From an uncultured Ruminococcus sp. (GTDB lineage: Bacteria; Bacillota; Clostridia; Oscillospirales; Ruminococcaceae): a stretch of 9,469 bases of DNA. Below are positions 1-6,426 of the stretch, piece after piece (positions within the stretch are counted from its first letter, which is position 1; each line of letters begins with the position of its first letter). The translations under genes were made by a program, and so were the position numbers. The notes below the pieces were generated by a model that had not been told where the DNA came from, searched no databases, and saw only the letters and a list, made by a program, of their open reading frames with translations. The stretch is from assembly GCA_900540005.1 (NCBI GenBank), contig UQEM01000099.1, forward strand, positions 1 through 9,469, given 5' to 3'.

Positions 1-47
1 GAGATGACGTCGAGTCTCGTGGGCTCGGAGATGTGTATAAGAGACAG
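1..47 (+). other. Illumina Nextera adapter (library artefact) at left contig end
   Basis: Bases 14-47 match the Nextera transposase adapter of the i7 side. They end in the 19-base Tn5 mosaic end AGATGTGTATAAGAGACAG at 29-47. Bases 6-13 (GACGTCGA) are the reverse complement of the index TCGACGTC, and bases 1-5 continue into the P7 primer. This is not genomic sequence and should be trimmed. The mosaic end must not be read as a natural Tn5-type transposon. Confidence 0.98.
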
Positions 48-49
48 CA

Positions 50-1624
50 TACAAAGTGTGCTTTTTGTCAACGGTCAATATCCATGAGGCATTGCAGGAT
101 CTCCGCCGTCTTGAAGATGAAGACCCACAGCTTCATATTCTTTGGAACGAACAAAGCCGAGAGATCCACTTGCAGCTCATGGGAGTGATCCAGCTTGAAG
201 TTCTGACTAATATAATCAAGGACAGATTCGGATATGATGTTTCGTTCGTAAACGGTGCTATTACATATAAGGAAACCATTACAAATACCGTTGAGGGAGT
301 CGGTCACTATGAACCCCTCCGTCACTACGCGGAAGTTCACCTGCTGCTCGAACCTCTGTCTCAGGGCAGCGGTATACAGATCGCCTCGGACTGCGCTGAA
401 GACAAGCTCGACAAAAACTGGCAGAGGCTTATCCTTACCCACCTCGCAGAAAAAACTCACATTGGCGTTCTGACAGGCTCGCCTATCACGGATATTAAGA
501 TCACGCTCGTTTCAGGAAAGGCTCACCTCAAACATACAGAGGGCGGAGATTTCCGACAGGCTACCTACCGCGCTGTGCGGCAAGGTCTCAGAACTGCTGA
601 ATGTCAGCTTCTTGAACCTTTTTACGAATACGAAATTGAACTTCCGACAGAAAATGTCGGCAGAGCCATTTCTGATTTGCAGCAGATGTCGGCTGAATTC
701 GAGCCGCCCGAGACTGTCGGCGAAAACTCAATAATACGAGGCTGTGCTCCTGTCTCTGAGCTTAGCACATATCAGGGTGAACTCATTGGCTACACCAAAG
801 GCAAAGGAAAAATATCCTGCACGCTAAACGGATACCGTCCGTGCCACAATTCAGATGAGGTTATTGAAAATTTCAGTTATGACTGTAACGGCGATCTTGA
901 AAACAGTGCGGACTCGATTTTCTGCTCACACGGTGCAGGGTTCGTGGTCAAATGGAATGAAGTTCCCGAACATATGCATCTGCCGTCTATTCTCGATACC
1001 GATGACAGCGACAATGAAGAGGCAATGCAGCAGAAAGCGCGTAAATTCATAGAAAGAGCCGTTTCGGACGAGGAGCTTATGGAGATTTTTGAGCGAACCT
1101 ACGGAAAACCCAAAACTGCGCCTCACAGAGCCTTTCAAAAGACAAAGGCTGTCAGTTTCGATGATAAAAAAGTAAGACTTCCCGAATATTCCGGCCCTGA
1201 TTATCTCCTCGTTGACGGTTACAATATTATTTTTGCTTGGGACGAACTGAAAAAGATCGCTGAAGAAAATCTTGACGCAGCACGCTCTGAACTCATCAAC
1301 ATGATGTGCAGTTATCAGGGATTTTCAGGTGACGAGCTTATTCTCGTTTTCGATGCCTATCGTGTCAAGGGCAAACACCGTGAAGTTGAGAAATACTACA
1401 ATATCAATATCGTATACACCAAAGAATCCGAAACCGCCGACTCATACATTGAGCGCACCTCTCACGAGCTGTCAAAAAAGCACCGCGTTCGTGTAGCAAC
1501 TTCCGACGGTGCAGAGCAGATGATAATTCTCGGCAACGGCGCTATGAGAATTTCTGCGGCAGAATTCCAAAAGCGATATCAGGCTGCGCAGAAAGCTATC
1601 CGAGAATACATGGACAGGTCATAA
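50..1624 (+). CDS. EF-G/TetM-like translation factor fused to C-terminal NYN/YacP (Rae1-type) nuclease domain, 5' partial
   Basis: Partial protein; the frame is open from the adapter edge, so the GTG at 56 is not the true start. The GTPase domain and domain II are missing. Numbering from that GTG, residues 1-75 resemble the domain III region of TetM/EF-G (a MGVIQLEVL block near 42). Residues 76-195 resemble domain IV (GHYEPLRHYAEVHLLLEPL at 83-101) and about 196-312 domain V. A charged linker follows, then a YacP/NYN domain at 382-522. That domain has LLVDGYN (D387), LVFDAYRVKG (D433), KESETAD (E459, D462) and ATSDGAEQ (D484). The family fold is a PIN-like metal-dependent RNase, and Bacillus subtilis YacP (Rae1) cuts mRNA in the ribosomal A site. 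TetM-like proteins act on the ribosome, so a ribosome-directed nuclease is the inferred role. Databases would probably label it tetracycline-resistance protein, but its domain IV tip loop differs from TetM. The next gene begins 55 bases downstream on the same strand. Confidence 0.88.
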   Translation, partial: YKVCFLSTVNIHEALQDLRRLEDEDPQLHILWNEQSREIHLQLMGVIQLEVLTNIIKDRFGYDVSFVNGAITYKETITNTVEGVGHYEPLRHYAEVHLLLEPLSQGSGIQIASDCAEDKLDKNWQRLILTHLAEKTHIGVLTGSPITDIKITLVSGKAHLKHTEGGDFRQATYRAVRQGLRTAECQLLEPFYEYEIELPTENVGRAISDLQQMSAEFEPPETVGENSIIRGCAPVSELSTYQGELIGYTKGKGKISCTLNGYRPCHNSDEVIENFSYDCNGDLENSADSIFCSHGAGFVVKWNEVPEHMHLPSILDTDDSDNEEAMQQKARKFIERAVSDEELMEIFERTYGKPKTAPHRAFQKTKAVSFDDKKVRLPEYSGPDYLLVDGYNIIFAWDELKKIAEENLDAARSELINMMCSYQGFSGDELILVFDAYRVKGKHREVEKYYNINIVYTKESETADSYIERTSHELSKKHRVRVATSDGAEQMIILGNGAMRISAAEFQKRYQAAQKAIREYMDRS

Positions 1625-1679
1625 ATTTTTCCAATGAGCTGTTTAACGGAAAATAGTGATATAAAGCGAGGTATTTCCA

Positions 1680-1814
1680 ATGAAAAAATGTATGTTTACT
1701 GCAATTGCATTATGTTTTTGTCTGATTATAAATCTCTCGGGTGTATTCGGAATTAACGCGCAAGCGCAATCTTCTCATATTGAAAAGATCGACGGAACAT
1801 TTATTCAGCCTTAA
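1680..1814 (+). pseudogene. Signal-peptide fragment of frameshifted LRR/dockerin gene
   Basis: An ATG at 1680 follows a GCGAGG ribosome binding site (1666-1671) with 8 bases of spacing. It encodes 44 residues: a Met-Lys-Lys start, a hydrophobic core (AIALCFCLIINLSGVFG) and a plausible signal-peptidase site near NAQAQ. The reading frame ends at TAA 1812-1814. The leucine-rich repeats begin at once in a different frame, open from 1784, so the two pieces overlap by about 30 bases. The simplest reading is one secreted protein whose frame was broken by loss of one base (or gain of two) between 1784 and 1812. I see no X-XXY-YYZ slippery heptamer in the overlap, so programmed frameshifting is unlikely. 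An assembly error cannot be excluded. Confidence 0.6.
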
Positions 1815-1915
1815 TTGACTGGTACGCTTTCGAGCGATGTGAAAAGCTGAGATCCGTTGTCATTCCCGATACTGTAACGCACATCAGTCGTTTTGCCTTT
1901 GCACACTGCATTTCA

Positions 1916-2476
1916 TTGGAAACGGTAAATATGCCGAAGTTCCTTTATTCCATTGAACAGTATGCATTCTATGATTGTCCGAAACTAATTGGCGTTGATT
2001 TGCCTGATTCTCTGCATATCATCGAAGAACGTGCATTTTGCGGCTGCAAATCTATCTCTGATTTAATTATTCCCGAAAACTGTCAGAGCATAGGAAACTA
2101 TGCGTTTTTGGACTGTGATTCGCTTTACACTGTTACGATAAATGGAGAAGATACGAGCTTTGGCATTAAGTCCGTCGGATATGAATACGATAACGGTTAT
2201 AAAATTAAAGACGGATTCTTGTTGACCTCAGGAAGTAAAAATGCCGCTGACTATGCAAATGACAACGGCATAGATCTGATATCTGAAATGATAAAAGGCG
2301 ATGTAAATGCTGACGGTTCATTCAACATTGCAGATGTGGTTCTAATGCAGAAATGGATTCTGGCTTCATCTGATGTAAAACTGACAAATGCAAAATCCGG
2401 AGATATCTTGCAGGATAATATTCTGAATATATTCGACCTGTGCATGATGAAGCAAATGATTTTAAATAAAATTTAA
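1916..2476 (+). CDS. BspA-like leucine-rich-repeat protein with C-terminal type I dockerin (frameshifted 5' end)
   Basis: The coding frame is open from 1784. The first conventional start in it is TTG 1916, but repeat sequence already begins near 1820, so 1916 is only the formal start. About five repeats of 22-23 residues follow the BspA/LRR_5 pattern (AF..C..L..V.IP..V..I), with cores YAFERC, FAFAHC, YAFYDC, RAFCGC and YAFLDC. A cap (SGSKNAADYANDNGIDLI) follows. Residues 128-186 are a type I dockerin. Its first calcium loop is complete (D129, N131, D133, G134, N137, D140); the second is degenerate (D163, L165, D167, N168, N171, D174). Dockerins bind cohesins on scaffoldins, and BspA-like repeats are common in secreted adhesion or binding proteins. 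The signal peptide sits in another frame at 1680. With that frame restored, the product would be secreted and cohesin-anchored. No catalytic domain is seen. Confidence 0.8.
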   Translation: METVNMPKFLYSIEQYAFYDCPKLIGVDLPDSLHIIEERAFCGCKSISDLIIPENCQSIGNYAFLDCDSLYTVTINGEDTSFGIKSVGYEYDNGYKIKDGFLLTSGSKNAADYANDNGIDLISEMIKGDVNADGSFNIADVVLMQKWILASSDVKLTNAKSGDILQDNILNIFDLCMMKQMILNKI

Positions 2477-2480
2477 CTAA

Positions 2481-2509
2481 ATGACATAAAAATCCTCCTA
2501 TGGTATAAT
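2481..2509 (+). promoter_or_regulatory. Sigma-70-type promoter-like sequence inside the inverted repeat
   Basis: ATGACA (2481-2486; five of six matches to TTGACA) is followed after exactly 17 bases by a perfect TATAAT (2504-2509). Transcription would begin near 2515-2517, at the start of the right arm of the hairpin. It would run into AGGAGG (2519-2524) and the ATG at 2531. The match may be partly chance in an AT-rich terminator, and no long gene follows. Confidence 0.35.
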
Positions 2510-2536
2510 ATAAACCATAGGAGGATTTTTATGTCA
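2482..2536. terminator. Perfect 23-base inverted repeat between convergent genes, probable bidirectional terminator
   Basis: Arms 2482-2504 and 2514-2536 are exact reverse complements around a 9-base loop (ATAATATAA). Each side has an AAAAATCCTCC/GGAGGATTTTT outline, so the RNA of either strand forms a stem with a U run on its 3' side. It sits 5 bases after the LRR gene stop and 41 bases beyond the end of the minus-strand operon, which is where a shared terminator is expected. The U run is inside the stem rather than after it, and the stem is longer than usual. The same sequence also reads as a promoter plus start region, described separately. Confidence 0.7.
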
Positions 2537-2569
2537 AAGAAAGAATTGTCAACACGCCAGTTTATATGA
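2531..2569 (+). CDS. 12-codon ORF with strong RBS, possible remnant of a lost gene
   Basis: ATG 2531 lies 6 bases after a perfect AGGAGG (2519-2524). It encodes MSKKELSTRQFI, then TGA at 2567-2569. The polar, Lys-rich start looks like the beginning of a longer protein that has been truncated, for example a mobile-element gene, but I do not recognise the family. It ends 8 bases before the last codon of the convergent gene at 2578. It could equally be meaningless sequence next to a terminator. Confidence 0.2.
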   Translation: MSKKELSTRQFI

Positions 2570-2577
2570 TGTGTGCC

Positions 2578-3117
2578 TTATCTTTTTTTACGAAATTTAG
2601 GCAGAAGCCGTTTGAGGTAAAATTTATATATCATACTTAAATTCACATCATATAGCAAAAATACCGCATTAGCCATACCCAACATAACAATCGCGCCGTA
2701 TTTTCCAAACTCATCAAACTCCTCAAGCATCTGGTCAAGTCCGAAAATATATACTGTTACATAAAAATAAGCTATTGCACAAACGTTGAAAATCACAAGT
2801 TTTGCCGCGAGTATCATCGGCTTGAACCGCAGTTTTTGCAGGTACGGGCGAATTATCGGATAGTGACCGAAAACCATTATAAACACAAGTGCAGCTTCCT
2901 TATCAAAAGTCACAAAAAGCGAGAGCAGGCTCACAGATACATAAGTAAGCAATGCCCAACCTGTGCTGACTTCTGCCGCAATTATCATGAGCAGGACTCC
3001 TGCTATCATCGGCAGCAGAAGATAAAGAGCAGGCAGGATTCCTGCAAGGAACATTGTCACAAGGCACAGCGCCGACACTATGCCTCCCAGCGCGACTTTA
3101 TAGCTTATGTCCCTCAT
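2578..3117 (-). CDS. Small multi-pass membrane protein, resembling ECF-type substrate-binding (S) components
   Basis: A 179-residue protein with about six hydrophobic segments (approximately 10-28, 31-47, 53-70, 75-87, 101-126 and 140-158) and a very basic C-terminus (LKRLLPKFRKKR). The N-terminal pattern (YKVALGGIVSALCLVTMF, then a Pro-containing second segment and a short glutamate turn at 49) resembles energy-coupling-factor S components and related Firmicute membrane proteins. No substrate can be named, and I do not see an ATPase or EcfT partner. It is the last gene of the minus-strand operon. Its ATG overlaps the stop of the preceding dehydrogenase gene as ATGA (3114-3117), and its GGAGGG ribosome binding site lies inside that gene. 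Function unknown. Confidence 0.6.
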   Translation of the reverse strand: MRDISYKVALGGIVSALCLVTMFLAGILPALYLLLPMIAGVLLMIIAAEVSTGWALLTYVSVSLLSLFVTFDKEAALVFIMVFGHYPIIRPYLQKLRFKPMILAAKLVIFNVCAIAYFYVTVYIFGLDQMLEEFDEFGKYGAIVMLGMANAVFLLYDVNLSMIYKFYLKRLLPKFRKKR

Positions 3118-3887
3118 TTGCCCTCCGTTTTGCTGACAGGCTTTTTGGCACGCTGAATATTATACGTTATTGCTCCAAGGATCCTGTCGGGAACAAGCTT
3201 CGCGCCAAGGATCCCTGCTTTCACCGTAAATCCGGGGATAGCAAACAGCTTTCCTGCAAACGCCCTTTTCAGAGCATATTCTGCCGCAAAATTCGGACTG
3301 ATAGGCTTTACGCTGAAATTTACTCCTGCGCGATTATTGAAATTCGTATCCACAGGGCCGGGACAAAGCAGGGTTATGGTGACATTTGACCTGTCTCGGC
3401 GCAGTTCTTCATATATCGCAAGAGAAAGGCGAACCACATAGTTCTTTGAAGCGTAGTAGGACGAAAGGAGCGGGCCGGTCATAAAACCTGCTGCCGAAGC
3501 GACATTAAGTATGATCCCGCTGTCTCGCTTTTTAAAATCGCGCAGAAAAAGCTTTGTCAGAATATGCAGAGCTGTGATATTTACATTTATCATATTCAGT
3601 TCATCATCAAGGTCGGTCTCGTCAAATTTGCCGAAAATTCCATAACCTGCATTGTTGACGAGCATTCCAACGCTCTTGTCTCTGCAAAATTCATAAACGC
3701 GGAAAACATCTTCCTTTTTTGAAAGGTCGGCTGCAATTATCTCTGTATTTCCTCCAAGTTCCTGCTGCAAGGATTTCAGGGCAGCTTCATTTCTGCCTGT
3801 AAGGATAAGCTCCCAGCCTTTCATTCTCAGTTTTCTTGCCATGCTCTTTCCTATTCCCGAGGTAGCTCCTGTCACTAATGCTTTCAT
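3114..3887 (-). CDS. Short-chain dehydrogenase/reductase (classical SDR)
   Basis: A classical SDR of 257 residues: cofactor motif TGATSGIG at 6-13, NNAG at 78-81, N103, catalytic S131 and Y144-x-x-x-K148, and CPGPVDT at 175-181. The R32 after the second strand (LTGRN) favours NADP(H). SDRs of this type reduce or oxidise carbonyl/hydroxyl substrates; the substrate here is unknown. A further in-frame ATG at 3908 exists, but it overlaps the upstream gene by 19 bases. The ATG at 3887 starts directly at the Rossmann strand (MKALVTG), has GGAAG about 8 bases upstream and lies 2 bases after the upstream stop, so I chose it. Position after the MBOAT and DHHW genes suggests a link to envelope or polymer chemistry, but that is only context. 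Confidence 0.9.
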   Translation of the reverse strand: MKALVTGATSGIGKSMARKLRMKGWELILTGRNEAALKSLQQELGGNTEIIAADLSKKEDVFRVYEFCRDKSVGMLVNNAGYGIFGKFDETDLDDELNMINVNITALHILTKLFLRDFKKRDSGIILNVASAAGFMTGPLLSSYYASKNYVVRLSLAIYEELRRDRSNVTITLLCPGPVDTNFNNRAGVNFSVKPISPNFAAEYALKRAFAGKLFAIPGFTVKAGILGAKLVPDRILGAITYNIQRAKKPVSKTEGK

Positions 3888-3889
3888 TT

Positions 3890-5029
3890 TCAATTCTTCC
3901 TTTCCCATATATTTTCGCTGAAACTCTCGCTGTTCATTTCGTCAATCCCAAAGAGGAAAAGCGTTTGCTCAAAGTCTGAGGGATCAACATAATCACTGAT
4001 ATCTCCATTCATATCCTCAAGCGAAAGAACAGTTATTAAGCTGTAGTGCTGAATCAGAAACGGTATAAAACAATCCGCATAGCTATCCTTTACAACAAGC
4101 AGACTGCGCTCATTATTGACAGAAGTCTCGATCTCAGTCATCGGCGCATTGTTTCCGAGGTACATATCGTACATATAACCTGATCTGAGTTTTTCGCGGT
4201 CATAAAGCGAACTATTGTAAGGATAGCCGTAACTGTCATATGATATGCACGAAACAACGTCCGCACCATCGGGATACTCATATATATCAAGGATATCCGG
4301 CTTTGTGTCGGTATAGAGAATGCGGCTGTAAAGATTTCCAAGAAACGAATCTGTAACGTGCTCTATGGTATATTTATCGTAAGTAGTCGGGATAAATCCG
4401 AGTTTCTGAATAACTGTTCTGTAAACACAGTATGCCCCGTAGCTTGTCCATTTAGTATCACTTCGGTAATAAATGTAGCTGTCTTTCATCATTTTCAGAA
4501 TATTGTAGGCGTCAATGCGCCTGATATCCGTATCGAGCATATCATAGAAAGCGGATATTCGCTGATTTTCAGGTTCGCTCTGAAGATAAATCGGCAGAAC
4601 ATCGCTGTAAACTCCCGAAGATGTTGGAACAACCGTAATATACACCGTTCCGTCATAGGACGAAGAATAGCGGTTTATCGAATTGGCATAGTCGGGCAGA
4701 GTGTTCCGCAGCGGCTTTTCGGTATCAAGCAGCATTGTGCTGTCGATGTAGACTCCATTGACGAGACTCTCGCTTATCTGCGGCTCATACTTTGACTTGA
4801 ACGAGAGCCAGCTCGAACGTCCGGCAAAGTGGTCGGCAACATATGTTCCAAGTTCATGCGTAAATGTACCGTCACTAATGGTATGTTGATTCGGAAGCTG
4901 TGCATGAGCAAGCTCTATGTTTTCCTGCTGTGAAAAATACTGTTTCGGTCTGAAAAAAGTCAGCAGAGAACATACTGAAATAAACGTCAGCAACAGAACT
5001 GCCGTCAGTACTCCCGTAAGCTTTGACAT
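3890..5029 (-). CDS. DHHW-family (AlgX/AlgJ-like SGNH) exported protein with altered DHHW motif
   Basis: A 379-residue protein with an N-terminal signal anchor (about residues 2-26), then an extracellular domain. The family layout is visible: YYRSD-T-K-W-TSYGAY at 187-200 (normally D-H-H-W-T..GAY) and VVKDSYADCFIPFLIQHYS at 312-330, carrying the nucleophile-like S316. In AlgX/AlgJ relatives the Asp and His of the first block and the Ser of the second form a triad for O-acetylation of extracellular polysaccharide. Here D191 and S316 are kept but T192-K193 replace both histidines. The gene lies 17 bases after the MBOAT gene, its usual partner. ATG 5029 is chosen over GTG 5035 because the GGGGAG at 5037-5042 has 7 bases of spacing to the ATG and almost none to the GTG. 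It could be inactive, structural or substrate-binding. Confidence 0.8.
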   Translation of the reverse strand: MSKLTGVLTAVLLLTFISVCSLLTFFRPKQYFSQQENIELAHAQLPNQHTISDGTFTHELGTYVADHFAGRSSWLSFKSKYEPQISESLVNGVYIDSTMLLDTEKPLRNTLPDYANSINRYSSSYDGTVYITVVPTSSGVYSDVLPIYLQSEPENQRISAFYDMLDTDIRRIDAYNILKMMKDSYIYYRSDTKWTSYGAYCVYRTVIQKLGFIPTTYDKYTIEHVTDSFLGNLYSRILYTDTKPDILDIYEYPDGADVVSCISYDSYGYPYNSSLYDREKLRSGYMYDMYLGNNAPMTEIETSVNNERSLLVVKDSYADCFIPFLIQHYSLITVLSLEDMNGDISDYVDPSDFEQTLFLFGIDEMNSESFSENIWERKN

Positions 5030-5046
5030 ACACACTCTCCCCTTTC

Positions 5047-6426
5047 TTATAATCTTATCAGAATCATGTCGGAACTTCCGCTGTAAGAGATAAATGCCGT
5101 GCAGAGCATAAGAAGTACAAGCATGAATACCGGTGTAATAATATCTATCACACTGCGCATTCCTGTTTTTTCAGCACGGACTATCATATTGCGGAAAAGG
5201 CTTGTTGAGGCGTAAACGGCTGCAAGGATAAGCACGATATAGGACTTGAGAAGATAGAACGACAGCTCATCTACAAGAATTCCGCTGCGCCCGAACATAG
5301 TGAGCAGGTATTCAAACGAATCTGCAAAACCGTCATTTAAAAAGAACACTCCGCCTATAACTGCAAAGATCACCGTGTAAAATATTCCCGTAAAACCGTG
5401 TGATTTTTTCTGAATGAACCTATTTTCAAACAGGATCGCCGCCGCGCTTATTACTCCCCAGACAAGACCTTTAAGGTCAAACTTATACCAAAGTCCGATC
5501 ATTATCCATGCCAATGCAAAAATCACTCTTTTGTGGAATTTATCCTTTCTCAGCGAAGCAAGTGGCTTGAAAAAGTATCTCCTGAACCACAGCGTAAGCT
5601 GTATATTCCAGTTAGAGGCAAATGCTCGTACTTTGGTCGAAAACAGCGGATAATTAAGGCTTGGCGGAAGTTTTATTCCAAAACAGCGGCTTATTCCGAC
5701 TCCCATATCCGCAAATCCCGAAAAAGTAAAGTACAGACAGAGGATATAGGCGATAACTCCGAGCCATGCCGTCATGGCAGACATATGTCCGATATCAGTA
5801 CTCTTTACCGCGGTATAGAGCATATAAAGTATATCAGCGGCAACAACTTTTTTTACCAGTCCCTTGATGAAAATACTGAGTCCCATGCCAATTGAGGCAA
5901 GTCCTGCCTTTCGGTTTGCAACAAGCTTGCCGAAAGAGTCATACCGCACGATAGGTCCCATAACAAGGCGCGGAAAATAAGTGATATACAAGGCAAACCG
6001 CGCAAAACTTCCTGCGGATCTCACTCTGCCGATATACACGTCCGAGAGAGTTCCTATCGCTGAAAGGGTAAAGAAAGAGATCCCTATCGGGAAAAATCCG
6101 TATGGCATACCGAGCATATCTGCGAATTTCAGAGAAAATTCAGACCTGAAACCAAACATCACGGATATATCCGCTAACACACAGACTGCAAACGTAACCG
6201 TAGCCGGTTTGCCTTTTGGGCGAAGCTTTTGTATAAGCAGGCAACCTGCATAGTTCATTGCAGCATATATCGCCATAAAGATTAAATAAGATGTTCCCCA
6301 TGACACACAGTAAACAAGACTTATAAAGAGAAGCGCATACTCGCGAAATTTATCAGGACACAAATAATAAACAAGAAGCGACAGCGGCAGAAAGGCGTAT
6401 ATAAATATCAGAGAGCTGTAGATCAT
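5047..6426 (-). CDS. MBOAT-family membrane protein (AlgI/DltB/PatA-like) lacking both signature histidines
   Basis: A 459-residue polytopic protein of normal length for bacterial MBOATs. Recognisable blocks in order are FFPIGISFFTL (111-121), SDVYIG (128-133), YFPRLVMGPIVRY (150-162), LYFTFSGFADMGVGISRCFG (231-250), LNYPLFS (257-263), NWNIQLTLWFRRYFFKPL (272-289) and WIMIGLWYKFDLKGLVWG (307-324). Family members move acyl groups across the membrane to cell-wall or exopolysaccharide acceptors. The usual RRWHISL and GLWHG blocks carry conserved histidines (H289 and H336 in DltB; H322 in AlgI is the latter). Here these are N274 (AAT, 5605-5607) and Y314 (TAT, 5485-5487). The neighbouring DHHW gene is the expected extracellular partner. 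The start overlaps the upstream stop as ATGA (6423-6426), with AAGGAG about 8 bases upstream. Family is clear; catalytic activity is doubtful. Confidence 0.88.
   Translation of the reverse strand: MIYSSLIFIYAFLPLSLLVYYLCPDKFREYALLFISLVYCVSWGTSYLIFMAIYAAMNYAGCLLIQKLRPKGKPATVTFAVCVLADISVMFGFRSEFSLKFADMLGMPYGFFPIGISFFTLSAIGTLSDVYIGRVRSAGSFARFALYITYFPRLVMGPIVRYDSFGKLVANRKAGLASIGMGLSIFIKGLVKKVVAADILYMLYTAVKSTDIGHMSAMTAWLGVIAYILCLYFTFSGFADMGVGISRCFGIKLPPSLNYPLFSTKVRAFASNWNIQLTLWFRRYFFKPLASLRKDKFHKRVIFALAWIMIGLWYKFDLKGLVWGVISAAAILFENRFIQKKSHGFTGIFYTVIFAVIGGVFFLNDGFADSFEYLLTMFGRSGILVDELSFYLLKSYIVLILAAVYASTSLFRNMIVRAEKTGMRSVIDIITPVFMLVLLMLCTAFISYSGSSDMILIRL

Noticed and set aside
29..47. Tn5 mosaic end, suggesting a transposon bounded by 1-47 and 9421-9469
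   Set aside because: The sequence continues into Nextera adapter and an index barcode on both sides, so it is library chemistry and not a natural element.
56..58. GTG as the true start of the translation-factor gene
   Set aside because: Homology to TetM/EF-G domain III is already under way and the N-terminal GTPase domains are missing; the frame is open to the adapter.
1628..1683. Direct repeat TTTCCAATGA at 1628-1637 and 1674-1683
   Set aside because: Two 10-base copies around a start region are too short to claim an element, and no other copies were noticed.
1784..1812. Programmed -1 frameshift joining the signal peptide to the LRR frame
   Set aside because: No slippery heptamer of the X-XXY-YYZ type is present in the overlap and no evident downstream stimulator; a simple indel is more likely.
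2836..3389. Overlapping plus-strand ORFs opposite the membrane protein and SDR genes
   Set aside because: They are shadows of strongly supported minus-strand genes; the predicted proteins are Cys/His/Arg-rich with no domain pattern.
4358..4795. Plus-strand ORF of 145 codons opposite the DHHW gene
   Set aside because: It is antisense to a clearly coding gene, has no recognisable domain or good ribosome binding site, and its composition fits a shadow frame.
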